Notes under the pieces: generated by a model
Told to the model about the DNA's origin: nothing
Databases searched by the model: none
The model's input: only the letters and a program-made list of their open reading frames with translations
Shown: positions 37,464 through 49,740 of the stretch, piece by piece
How the letters are laid out: every line of letters begins with the position of its first letter
Numbering within the stretch: position 1 is the first letter of the stretch
Origin: Paramecium octaurelia
Taxonomy: Eukaryota > Ciliophora > Oligohymenophorea > Peniculida > Parameciidae
Direction: 5' to 3'
Assembly: GCA_905182995.1 (NCBI GenBank)
Contig: CAJJDP010000159.1
Span: 1 to 64,000, forward strand
DNA: 64,000 nucleotides
Translations under genes and position numbers: made by a program

Positions 37464-40400
37464 TCAATATTTTCTATTTGAAGATATTCTCTGATATGAG
37501 AATCCTGATGTAGTCTCAACTGATTATATCGTTTACACATTTACAACATCATTGTTTTGTCTATATTAATTTACTATTTATTGTTAAACTTGTTTTTCAT
37601 TGTTACTTCTTAAGACATCCAATTCTGCTGACATCATTGCAATCAAACACAATAAATCAGTAATCTTTCTAGACAAATCTTCATTTGATTAGAACATTGT
37701 ACTATTATACTATATATTGATATTATCATTACTACCAAAATTACCTTGTGAGCCATTATTTCTATCAATAATATTTGTTTTGGCTTTTAATCTTTAAATT
37801 TCAAGTGAAAGCATTGCAATTCTATTCTCATATTCAATAATTAATTTTTTCAGTCTTTCATACTCATCCAAATCTATTCCTAATGTTTTATTTTATAATT
37901 CAGTATATTTAACTGTCATTTCCTTAACCTATGTTGTCAATTAATTGAACTTTTCTTAAATTGGTTATAGAATACCAGTCAGTCGTTCATTCTCTGCTGC
38001 AATCAATAAATATTAAAGTAAAATATTATCCCCAGTGTCTGCCTTTTTTAAGGCATCCTGAACTTAGTTCATCAAAGTCTATTATTAAGACTCTAAGAGG
38101 TCACATCTTTCTATAGTTTATAATAATTCTATATGCTTTGCTTCTAATAGTTTCTTTAATCTTTCTATTTCATTTATAAATTATTGATTCTTATTTACTG
38201 CATCACGATTAGTTTTCTCAATCTGTCTATACTCTAAAAGAGCCAATTCTATTCTAGAATGCTTTTACTTCCAATCTTCAGTTTCAGAAGTAATCTGTTT
38301 CACTAAAGAATTCAATCTCTCTATTTCAGTCATTAACACTGCGATTCTATGATCTGATTACTTAAGTCTCTCTTCCATATTCGAATATTCATTAAATTTT
38401 AATTCTAATTGTCGAATCTTTTCCTTATAATCCTCAGCTATTCTCCTTAACTTAGTCAATTCCTCCTGATTTCCATTAGTTACTGCTTATTATTCTTATA
38501 ATGTTTGTTACAGATTATTATTCTAATCTTACAATTAGTTATTAGATTCTTCCAAATTTTAAACTTCTCTAACTAATTGAGAGATTTCATTTTCTTTCTA
38601 AGCTAATTCATCTTATTACTATGCTATGACAGAATTTGCCCTATCTAACTCTGATTTGGCTTATGCAAGTTCATCTTACAGATCTCTCATCTGATCAAGA
38701 TTGTTTTTGAGTTTTCCTAATTCTTTTTGTTATTAATCATACTAATTTTTCATTTGATCTAACAACCCTCTTAATCTTTCTAATTCTCTATCAGCCAATT
38801 ACTTTTATCCAGCTTCTCTATTTAGTTGTTGATTATCTTTCTCAAACTTTTATAAATCGTCTTCCAATGTGTCAATGTAGTGATCCATTTCTAGCAATTT
38901 AGCCTCCAAATCTTTTACTCTTTTTAACGCATCTTCTAATTCCTTTTACTTTTAATCGAACAATCTCTACTTTTCCTTTAGATTATTCTATAAATCTGAA
39001 ACTTTATCATTTAATTAATTCTTCTCATCTTATAATTCATTAAGTTAATCCTTTATTTCATCTAGTTATCCTAAATTTTAAGTTTAATTCTCTAAATCTT
39101 ATTATAAGTTATTATTTTCCAAAGCCAATTCTTGATTCTGTCTTTTAAGATCATCAGTTTGTTATTTCAAATTCTAATTCTCTTGTTAAGATTTTGATAA
39201 GTCAGTTTAAGCTTTCCTTAAATCACCCTAAGCTTTTTAAAAATCTCCTTATGCCCTTTATAAATCATTTTTGGATCTTTGCAATTCATTATTCATTTAT
39301 GCAAGCCTGGTTTCATTGTCTCTGAGCATCATTGATAATTTATTTAGTTCATCTTCTTTACCCTTTAATAGCATTTTGTATCTAGACAATTCTTGGGCCA
39401 AACCAACGACTTTTTCCTCTAATTCATCTATCTTCTATTACAGAAATCTTATTTAATCATCCTACGAGCCTTAATTCTATTACAATTCAGATAGAAGTCT
39501 CTAAAATATTAAACTTATGTATAAACCTTTAAATCCCCGATTTCTTTATCTTTTGATTGTAGTTGCCTTTTATTTTCATCTAAATTCTTTAACAATTAAT
39601 CAGGGTTTTAATTATTCAATTAAGATTTCATCTTATCCAATTCAGCAGCCTTTTTTTTTAATTAATCAAGTTCTTTTTATATATCAGCTATGAATATTTA
39701 AGCATAACTTACATGGATTTTAAAATTATTTACTAATTTCATCGAATTTATCTGCTTTTTATCTCAATTTTTCTAATTCTTTTTCTAAATCAGAAAAGTT
39801 TTTCCCATTTAATTTTTTATTAATATCATCAAATTGTTAAGCCTTTTTTTTCAAATTTTCTAATTCTTTTAATAATTCATCTAAAATCTTACTCAATTTA
39901 GATACCTGGAGCTTTTGCACCTATTTTCTTTTACAAATCATCTAAAATCTTAGCTTTTTTTCTTAGTTCTTCCAATTCCCTAGAAATCTCCTCAGGGGCT
40001 TTCCCTCCAAAAAGCTTATTTTGTAATTGTAATTGCAATTCCAAATCTCTCTATGATTTCCTCCAATTCGGATCATAATCTCTGAGTTGCTCTTCCAACC
40101 TTCGAATTTCATCTTCCAACTCTCTAATAATTATTACAAGTCTTTCACGCTCTTCAGAATAACTATTCACTTCACTAATAAAAGGATATTTGAAATAATA
40201 CGATGTTTAATTCTTCAATTTTTCCATTAAATCCCTGATCTATATTTCATAATTCACTCTATCTAATCCTGAGTCAATAAAATTTTGAATCTCCTATTTT
40301 AATTGCGTATTCTCTCTAACTAGTCTCTCCACTTCTACAGCCATTAAAAAGCAAGCGATATCTAATTCTTGATTCTAGCGTTTTCCAAAATCATTTCTAT

Positions 40401-40531
40401 GATAATTATCTTTGATACTTATATCTCACTCTTGTTTCATATCCAGGAACATTCAACTCCTTTTAGATTGATTCTGATGTGTATCTCTAAGATGTGAAAG
40501 AACTTTAATAAGTTCTTTAGTATCCTGACAT
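37464..40531 (-). CDS. Long coiled-coil protein, 989 aa
   Basis: After a short Ser/Thr/Tyr-rich head (MSGYQRTYQSSFTSQRY) and a linker with VPGYETRVRYKNDFGKR, almost the entire protein (~80-930) is unbroken heptad repeat. Typical blocks are RELEDEIRRLEEQL, ELEELRKKAKILDDLQKK repeated in variant form three times, LEKQLADRELERL-like runs and LTKLRRIAEDYKEKIRQLE. The tail is Asn/Gln-rich. Introns of 22, 25, 25 and 26 nt give 990 codons; the fourth starts GTTTA. The KKA-x-(I/L/F)-D(D/E/K) spacing near 200-330 looks like an internal repeat of about 40 residues. Such myosin-tail-like proteins are common in ciliate cortex and basal bodies; I cannot name the family. Confidence 0.88.
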
Positions 40532-41243
40532 TATGATAAATTATATATTCCGTTTTTATTTAAAACTACAGTTATTGAATAAAGACAAAAATAATGAATC
40601 TGCTTTCGATAATTGTAATAGCGAGATGTACTTTAACAATTATAGTAGGCGAATTGTCAAGTTAAATAATAAGAAGAATATTTTTCGTAATATATATTTA
40701 TATAATAAACCTACAAAAATGTGAAAGAAGAATTAGAAAATATTTCTAGACACCTATTATTATGGGAAGAGCCAATATTAATATAGCAGCCTTATTGAAT
40801 GCAAATTTAATAATTTCTCAACATAATTTTAGAGTTTATTTTATTAATAACTAAAATAGAAAAGTACATATAAAATTACAGTATTTATTTTTAGTAATAG
40901 TATACTCAAAAAAGCATTTATAAATTTATCCTAAAACTAAACTGTTAGGTGATAAAATTATAAACAGGAATGCATTTATAGCACTAACAATTAAACATCA
41001 CCTATTAATGAAAATATTTATTAAGTTAGTTTTTATTCTTATTTTCATTTATTACTAATAATGTAAGATAATTAATTCAAAAGTAATAAGAATTCTCATT
41101 ATTTTTATAATCAGACAAAGGTAAACAATCTTGAAATAATTTTATTTATAAAAATGAAAAAATAAGTTTCTGAATTGTTTCAATAAATTTGAGATTATCA
41201 ATAAATTAATTAAAAAGTATAATTTGACATTTTAGTGAAATTT
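40532..41243. other. Divergent intergenic region with a small ORF and an inverted repeat
   Basis: About 710 bases between divergent genes. A 63-codon ORF starts at 40533 (MINYIFRFYLKLQLL) and ends in TGA near 40724; it is Asn/Lys/Tyr-rich and lies against the neighbour's 5' end, so I doubt it. An 8-bp inverted repeat TAGGTGAT/ATCACCTA spans 40946-41004. Both promoters must be here. Confidence 0.4.
40946..41004. repeat. Short inverted repeat
   Basis: TAGGTGAT at 40946-40953 is the reverse complement of ATCACCTA at 40997-41004, with a 43-base spacer. It may be chance or a regulatory element of the divergent promoter region. Confidence 0.3.
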
Positions 41244-43245
41244 ATGAGTTCCTACATTCAATCCTAGTTTACTATTTCGGACAAATAAATGTTTGATTTT
41301 ACAAAGCCATAACCAAATTCAGATTCGGATGAGGAGGAATTAAATAAATCATTGCTATTAATGAATAATAAAGATTATAAAAAATAAAAGAAGCTTCTCG
41401 ATATTGAATCGATAAAAACTGAATTAAATAATTTACCACCTTTCACTTTTGATCCTTAACAAAAAAAATATAGTAAAAAATTTCAGAAAGCAAGTTTACG
41501 AACTTTATCGAATACATTCGTTCCAACTTCACCTGTTTTAATAGAGTAGCTCGGACAAGTAAAAGCAGTAAAGTACATGAAAGAATAAATTCCCCCAGAA
41601 ATAATGCATAAAGTGTATACTTAATTAAGGTATAACTTCCTTAGCAATTAGGTATTAATACTTTCCAGCCTTTAATATGGTATATAGATAGGGAGACCAA
41701 AATAAATACTATTATATTATTCTAGATGGAAGGTGCGTAGTGTTGAAACCAAAAGAAAAAATGGTTGGAATGAATAGTATCGAAGTTGAATTAGAATAGG
41801 AAAATAAATCAACACTCGATCCTTATGGTCTAAAGAGTTTATTTCCAGAGTATATGATGATGAAAATGCTATTTTCTGGAGAGTATAATTTTTTTATCGA
41901 AAATTGTTAGTTCTTTTGGTGAAGTTGCTATAAAATTGGAAACTTCTAGGGCTTCAACAGTCTTTGCAGTTGAAAATACTCATCTCTTATATATGACTGA
42001 AGCAGCATATGTTTAGTTATTGGATCCTTATTTAAGTGAAGCATTAGAAGAAAAAATATAATATTTTAAAAAAAATACACTTTTTACTTCAGCTGATTCA
42101 GACTTGAACGAGATAATGGGAATTTTGTTAGAATGCAGAAAAATAACGTATAAAGCTGGAGAAATCATATATGAAGAAGGGAGCAAATCGAATTCGTTAT
42201 TTTTTATCATAAATGGAGAAGTTTAACTTTCCAAAAGAATTGGAGAGAGAAATCTCGTATTATCATCTTATGGAGAGCACTAATAGTTTGGAGAAGTGGA
42301 AATTTTAAATAAAGTCGCTAGGTTTACAACTGCAAGGGCAATATCACCTAGATTAATTGTGTATAAAATAAGAAAAAACAAATTTTTTAATAATCTAGGT
42401 AACTTTATTGTGTATGATAATATGAAGAAATAATCAAAATTAATCCTTTAACATTGGAATTTAATATATAAATCTGCGATGGCATAAATTAGTGATTAAA
42501 ATAATGTAAAAAAGCTTAATATCAGTATAGGGTTATTTACATATTGAGAAGAGAAAAACTTAAGAAAAAAGGAAAAAGTATCAATCTAATAACCATAGCA
42601 TGAGTTAAGTTTAAGTATTTCAAAATATGACAGAATCAGGTATAATAAATGATGATTCTTGCGAACTACCAACAGAAGAAAAGGGATAGAGAGTTTTTAG
42701 TAATGCACTTCAATAATATTAGTAAAAATTAAAGAAATTTGGAAATCAAAATTTCGAAACCTAAACTAAATAAGTTAGAGAACTGTATTAAAATACTTAA
42801 ATTATTAAGTACTCATATTGATGAGAGAGCAGTTCCTAAAGTGAGGTAGAGGAAGTTAGAAAAATTCTCTTTTCATGCTAAATTGCCTAGCATAAGTCCT
42901 AATAAAATACTTCCCTAAATGAATTTAGACTAGGTTCTAGATTCAATAACAAGATTGCCAAAAGTACCTTAGGATAATTTAATACTTTCTCTGATGTATC
43001 AGGAAGCATATAAATCGAATAACCCTGATAAAAAGGCTAGACAAGTTCAATAACTTATTTAAGCTTCCTTTAAAAAAGTCAGAAAATATTAAACCTCAAA
43101 AGAACCGATCAAACCAATATTAAATTAGGCTAGATTTAAATCTACAGATTCCTTGTTGAAAAATCTCAAAATTAATGATAGTTTAGAGGAAAAGAAGGAG
43201 AAAATCGATTATCTAAATTTCGTTCAACCAAAAAAAATATTTTGA
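41244..43245 (+). CDS. Protein with two cyclic-nucleotide-binding domains, 633 aa
   Basis: Residues ~115-270 and ~270-400 each form a cNMP-binding beta-barrel. Domain 1 has MVYRQGDQNKYYYIILDGRC and the phosphate-binding cassette FGEVAIKLETSRASTV (~209). Domain 2 has YKAGEIIYEEGSKSNSLFFI and FGEVEILNKVARFTTARA (~332). The cassettes keep the Gly-Glu that contacts ribose and an Arg for the cyclic phosphate. No kinase, channel or exchange-factor domain follows; the C-terminal 230 residues are basic and disordered. It also lacks an obvious PKA pseudosubstrate and N-terminal docking domain, so it is not a standard PKA regulatory subunit. Introns of 22, 28, 25 and 25 nt give 634 codons. The role is probably as a cAMP/cGMP sensor or scaffold. 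Confidence 0.88.
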
Positions 43246-43490
43246 TTTATTTTTAATAGTATTTATGGAAACAATAAATTTCTTATATTTATATCATTTT
43301 AGTTTTATTGAATAGTTTATTAGATTCTTAATTAATTCAGAAAATTGGGAAAAGATGCATTAAACATAAAAGAATGGTTGAGCAATAACAACTTTCTTAA
43401 AGATTTAAGATTTTTTTGAAAAACTACTTGTTTTAATAATTTTTGTTTTATTCATATTATTTTACCATATTTATACACTAAATTTATAGC

Positions 43491-46400
43491 TCACTCTTTT
43501 GTTGCTTTGGCATCTTTTGTTGTTTTACCATCTTTTGTAGTTTTGCCATCTTCTTCTTTATTTTTATCGGCTAAACCATCTGTTTCAATTTGGGAAAACT
43601 TACTTTTGCCGCCTCTAACCAAAATTCCTCTCTTTTTCTTGTTATTTAATTTATTCTAAATTTAATTATGTTAAAATACCTCTCTTGTTAGATCTTGAAT
43701 ATGTAAAGGATTTGGACCCTTATTACCAAGATCATAATTTACTTCCTCTTCTTATTTATTTTATTTTTATTTGCCATCCTTCCTTTTATTTTATTCATCC
43801 TTAAATAGAATATCAATAATTCCTTTTATTGTTTCTTTGACACTATCAATTTCGGTGAAATTCATCATTTTGTAAAACAAGAATTTATGGGAAGGTATAC
43901 ATTTATATCTAATTTCTAGTAAGAATTTCATGAAATTCTAATAACTTGTAAATTCTTTCAATCTCTTATAAGTATTTGTAATTTCAAATATTAAATCATG
44001 GTCCAAAGTGATTTTCTTCTCAAAGATATAAATTCTAATAACATCCTAAAAAAGTGCCTTGGTATCATCTGATTCATGTGCAGTTTCTTATTATTGTAAT
44101 AGTGATAAAAAGGCTTTAAACATGGTGATATCATAAACATCAGGGAATTTGACACCATAATCAGCCCAAATTTTTAAGGCATCTTCGAAATAGTTGACGT
44201 GAGATAAAAGCCAAAGTCTATAATCAAATATTTCATATTAATATCTGAATCTCTTAGCATCATTGATAACTAATCTAGCATCATCTGGTAATTTGGAATC
44301 CAACAATACTTACGAAAACTTTCTTACAAATTCCTTAAGCTAATCTTTCTATTATTATTTGTATTCAGTCATAATTTTATTGACTTCGACTGGGTCTTAA
44401 GTGGGAATTTATCTAAGTTTCCTTCCCATTAATTAATCTTTCAAAGATTCATACAATGACATATACCTATCTCTCTTATTCTAATTAATTAATCTCTAAA
44501 ATATTGGCTATAATTCTTCAAACTTTAATTGCCATTAATAAGCAAAATAGAATCCAATAATTAATTACTCTGCTTCTGCTTCAAAGTGTTTAAATTGATA
44601 TAATAAATTAACAATCTTTCTCATCTATGTAAAATTGATAGTGATTTTAGTTGATAAAAATGCATAAAAGAACTCAGCACAAGTTTAAGGGATCTTATTA
44701 ACCTTGGTAATTTATGTTATCTTTTCAAATGTTGAATCGTAAAGCACAGTCTCATAAAGACAATAATGAGCTAATGTTCTCTTATATAACAACCTGTTGT
44801 AATTTCCATCTTATAAAATATAATCGAATAAATAGTTGTATCCTTTGGATCCAAGTGAGAACTATGTGCATGTCTAATTAATGTATTTACCATAATTCTT
44901 TTCAATATCTCCATATTATGTAGTATATTTCACCTTAATCTTCTCATTCACTTCAATCTTATTCTTGACTTGACAAATAATTTATGTGAAGATTATTCTG
45001 GATTCTAAAGGTCTTTTAACTTCCAATGCTGAAATAAGTTCAGATATCAAATAAAAATGATACCCATCTTCACTCTATTTAATTCCACTTAAAAAGTTTT
45101 AGACATCTTCAACTAATTATTATCTAGTCTGATCTTCTTTAAAGAGTTATTCAATCTGAAAATGAGCTTTAGCACTTAAATCAGTGTTGTACAATTGATT
45201 ATCAATTACAAATTGTTCTTGTAATTAAGGTATAATTGGTTTATCTTATTCAGCATTTTCAAAAGGCAATTTTTGAACTCCCTCATTCGTATCACTAACT
45301 TTAGTTCTTCTAAATCTCTGTGGTTATTCTACTTTTTGGAACATATCTGATTGCTTCTTCTACTCTTGTCTAATTCTGATTAGACTAGTTAATTATTAAT
45401 ATTATATATTACTTTTCACTATCCTCTGAAAATATGGATTTAAGTTATTAGGCCTCTCCTTTCTCTAAAAGGATCTTTCCATGTTTCCTTGACTATTATT
45501 TTCTTTATTATTAAAGTTAATTTAACTCCTCTTATTATTTAACTTCCAAATCAATTGATTCGACAGATTTTAAATAATTCATGAAACCTGTTCCTTCATC
45601 TTTTGGGATTTCCTCATACTTTTAAGTACAAAAGTGAGATTTTGGTTTTTAAACAAATTATTTCTACCTATATTCCTTAATCATAGGACGATTCTAAATT
45701 ATCACATTGTGTAACATTTTTGTGAATTTAGTGAAGGTCTTAACCCTGGCTAGTCTTAATTGATTATATTATCTTCTTTCTTCTGAAAAAGAAAAGATTT
45801 CTTCTTCCAAAGTCTTTTCTTAAGGCTATTCTTCACTTGTTGCCTCTTAAGTCTCTTATGGTTTTTCTTAGCCTTCTTCTGCAGGTGCTTTCTCTGTTTA
45901 GATTTAAACTGGACATATAGTTTATAAAAGTGGTTGAATTTTTTAATGCTTTCTTAATTTTGTTTAAAGATCAGATAATTCCTTTGGTATTTCTTATCTA
46001 AGTCTATACTTTCTCAATTTTCTCTTTCTATGAAGGTAGTGTCTTGTTAGGTTATATCTTAAAAAGTTTCTATTCTGGATCTTTTTCCTATAAACCAATC
46101 TATGTGCAATATCGACTATATTAGATTTATAACCTCTATAATTAAAGATATTAGATAATTCTTTTTCTAAAATCAATGTCGAGTTATTTAAGACAGCCTC
46201 CTTGACTGCATTTTCTTTAACATCGTAAGCAATGGTTTGATTAGAGTACATCAAATTAGTTGAACTTGGATTATAGTGAATTTAGAATTATGAAACCTGA
46301 ATGTATTTGCCTTTTAAGAATATTCCATCAAGATTTGTGTAATTTTATATTATCAGGGATTTTTCTATGTTTAATAAAATAATATACTTGATTTCTGTTG

Positions 46401-47810
46401 TTGATGTTCGATGACTCCTTTTTAGTACTAAAAGTAATAGGTTTTGACATTTAAGTTTTATAGGATTTAAGGTAATTCTTATTCTAAGTAGAATGTATAT
46501 CTTTCCTCTCCCAGAGTCTACTTAAAACATTCTAAAATGTCTTTTATTGGGAAAGCATGTGTCAATCTTTATAACAATAAATATTATAAAGCAATAGCAA
46601 CAATGGCTTTATCGAATGTGTCACATCCAAAAAATAAATCTGCAAAATACAATTGTAATTCTCTATTCAGATTTATCTTGAATTTGACATTAAGCAAAGT
46701 AGCAAGTTGTTGTTTCAAGGGTTCCTGATTAACTTAACCACCCCATTGGATATTCAAAATACCCTTAAGAAAGGATTCATAATTAAGCAATTTAGAACTG
46801 TTTTCATTAAAAAAGAAATATTGTATCAGTAATTGATCTTATTCAGGGACTTTCTTAAGGAATTAATCAAAACTCTCTTGATTATCAAAATATTATCCTT
46901 TGCTCTTTAATTCACAATATCTCAAAATTGGTAAAAATTTATAGTTCTTGTACTCTATCTCTTTGATAATTTAAGTAATATGATCTGAATTTAAATACTT
47001 CTAATATTGATGGTAGAATTACTCAGGTAATTTATTTAGATAAATCTAAAAGGATGGCCTGTTAAAGATTAGAGTTCTATTTTTATATATATTAAAATAA
47101 ATACTAAAATTATTCTTCTTTCATAAATCCATAAAGTCCACTAGTAAAATGAGATTTCAATTACTCAAAAACATGCGATGGTTAAAAGCTATCATATCTC
47201 ATAATGAGGTTTGTCAAATTGTAATTTTCAAAATCTCTCTACCTTTATTTAAATTTATCAAATAAATTTGGATTGTTGATCGATTTCTGACCTTTGAGTT
47301 CTCTGATCATTTATTATTCGATATCTTCTTTGGTTGGCTTGTATGGCCTTATTTTGTTGGAAAAAATGTAATCCCTTCTGTATTTGAAGATTTTCTTCTC
47401 ATGTACAAATTCCCTAAAGATCTTTTATTTACTAGTCCTACTAATACGAGAGAATTTAACAATCGGTTTCTGACCTTCTTATCCTTCTTCCCCTTCCTGA
47501 GTCTCAGGGATTGCTTCTTCAGCCTTTTACTTTTTAGGATTGAAATATTAATTAATTTTCTTGATCATTTCTACTTTGTTTGGTTTATACTTATAATAGT
47601 TTATTAGAATCCTTCTTAATAAAAAGTTGCCTTAATAGGAATGACAGTATTACTTTATTTTTATCTATTGACTTCTTATTATTCTTCATAAGTATATCTA
47701 AGTCTTGTCTTCTTTTTTTCTGTATCTTACTCCTCTGAAAACTCGTAAAGGCACCCTGTTGTGGGTAAATACCTCTATATGAGGGCTCGCTTTACATAGT
47801 TTTTAATCAT
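43491..47810 (-). CDS. Unrecognised large protein, 1406 aa, possibly mitochondrial
   Basis: One continuous product results from four introns (20, 28, 23 and 28 nt): 1407 codons from ATG 47810 to TGA 43491-43493. The N-terminus MIKNYVKRALIQRYLPTTG is basic and amphipathic without acidic residues for 25 positions, compatible with a mitochondrial presequence. The body is helical with blocks such as DTFDKAIVAIALQYLLLQR, SHVNYFEDALKIWADYGVKFPD and LISALEVKRPLESRIIF, suggestive of TPR/PPR-like helix pairs. The end is Lys/Asp/Thr-rich with near-identical KTTKDGKTTKDAKATK repeats. I recognise no family. The gene starts 97 bases from the stop of the next protein, itself likely mitochondrial. Confidence 0.8.
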
Positions 47811-47907
47811 AAATAAATTAAAATTATTTATTAAACAGAATTTTATTTTGATTGAGGATATATGTTAGAATATTGCTTTTTTATTTTATACATATTCTTA
47901 TTTATCA

Positions 47908-49714
47908 TCAATTATAATAATTCCAGATCTTCAATAAGAAATCGGCATCAGTGACTTTAATCTCTCCTACTGCATCAACCAATTTTTAAGTATCTTGTTT
48001 CAATTTTGAATACTCTGCTGGTACTTCAAGATTATTGAGGAGTTGTTTGTATGTTTAGGCAGTGATTGTGGTGTTGAATTTTTAGACATCTGGGTTGACA
48101 AGGACATTCTATTCCCCTTGTTTTCTAAGACTATAGATAGCTTTCTAGGAAGTATAAATGAGATGATATTACTAATTCATAATAATGATTTTCGATATCT
48201 TCAACATTTTTGAAATCAAGATAAGGAGTCTTGGTTTCATCATTGAGAATTTCAGAGGGGAATAGTTGTTCCAAATCTACACCTTCGAAAACTGATCTAG
48301 CATCAGGAACATTAGGAGCGTTTAGATTGTCATTATAGAACACCTTTTGATGAGGATTCTTTCTGTAGTTAGATTCGAACTCAAGATTGGACTCCTTAGC
48401 CTTTGCCTCAGCCTTAGCAAATAATTCTTCAACCAATTTTGAAAACTCCTTGTCCTTGTCCTTAATTCTCTCAGTATCAAAGTCATAAGATTTTGTAGTT
48501 CTGCCACCATAAATATCCTTGGTCTCTTTCTTTTTCTATAGATTTTCCAAATCGATATCTTCACTGTCTGTGTGTGTTTCGTCAGCACTGATGTATTTAT
48601 CATCTTTTTCTTCCTTACTTGGAGCCTCCTTTCCATTTAACTTCTCAATGAGACTATTATCAGAGGTGATCATATAATCTTTTCCACCTTCTGATTCAAA
48701 TAAATTAATTTAGGCTTTGGCAGCTTACATTATTTATTAAGCAGTTGAGTTATCCATTTTAACTATGGTGATGTATTTATCCCATAATTCAAGGAGATTA
48801 TATAATCTTATAAGTTATTTATTCATTTCTTCTAATCTTTTCACTGGGTTATTTTCAAGTTCTTCTATCTTCTATGCAATGACAGTTTAAAATGCACCGT
48901 TTACTTTATCCAATTATTCAGCCATCTCTTTTTCGCTTAATTTTTTGTCAGTCAAAATAATTGCTTAACATGTATCCCATTCAAATTTCAAATTTCCTAA
49001 GACATTATCTTGTTTTAAAAATTTAATAAGAGTCACAATTCTTTGATATAATGGCATTCCAAGTCTATTCTTCCATTCTAACTAGATATTTGGATCATTT
49101 AATCTAATTGAATAAATGTATTGAATACTTATCAATTTCTTCATATTAAGCTGTTTCATAAAGAATTGCTTTCTCTTATAAATCATGATAATATGATATT
49201 TCATCTAGAACAGTATCTGGAATTAATAGATTTCCTACTAATTTTTCATATGAGTTCTTATCTGAAATCCAATTCTTGGATTCTTCATTTAATACTCTGA
49301 TTATTTATTGCCTGTTCATTTTTTTAATGTCTTATTCAACCAGATATTTCTTGACTCTTTCATTTCTGACTCTTCTGATGTCCTGTAACTTATTGTATTA
49401 TTATGTTGCATTAAATGTTTAGATTACAGTCTAATTTCTTCTATGAATATCAAGTCTCTCTTATTTTGCTTTTTCTTTTGCCAAATAGTCATCTATATAT
49501 TGATTTTCAATTTTGGTTTATTCTTCCCAAAAGTCCTTGACGATTCTTGACCTATACTTTGATATCACTAATTTCCTACCTAATTCATTAAATGTTTATA
49601 TTCAATCCTTTCCTTGTCATATTCTGACATCTTCGGGGCGGGCCTTCTTAACTTATAATTAAACGAAGGAACACACACTAACTGTCTCTTTCCTACCCTA
49701 ATTAATTGTAGCAT
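47908..49714 (-). CDS. Probable mitochondrial (ribosomal?) protein, 576 aa
   Basis: The start MLQLIRVGKRQLVCVPSFNYKLRRPAPKM is strongly basic, Arg/Lys-rich and free of acidic residues, a typical mitochondrial targeting sequence. Next comes a helical, highly charged region (YDKERIEYKHLMNQYRSRI, KAKQERLDIHRRNQTVI) loosely reminiscent of mitoribosomal protein mS26. An acidic middle (ISADETHTDSEDID) and a C-terminal domain with KNPHQKVFYNDNLNAPNVPD follow. Introns of 23, 25 and 28 nt give 577 codons. Codon use has more C-ending codons than its neighbours in the middle part. The mS26 link is a guess; mitochondrial import is moderately supported. Confidence 0.8.
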
Positions 49715-49740
49715 ATTAAATATTTTAATTTATTTTAATA

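Noticed and set aside
40533-40724. 63-codon ORF upstream of the 989-aa gene
   Set aside because: Asn/Lys/Tyr-rich, no domain, and overlapping the presumed promoter of a divergent gene.
45994-46254. Apparent separate 86-aa gene beginning MMYSNQ
   Set aside because: It is an internal piece of the 1406-aa protein; the frame continues in both directions under the ciliate code.
47401-47607. Plus-strand ORF MYKFPKDLLF
   Set aside because: Antisense shadow of the 1406-aa gene's N-terminal exon.
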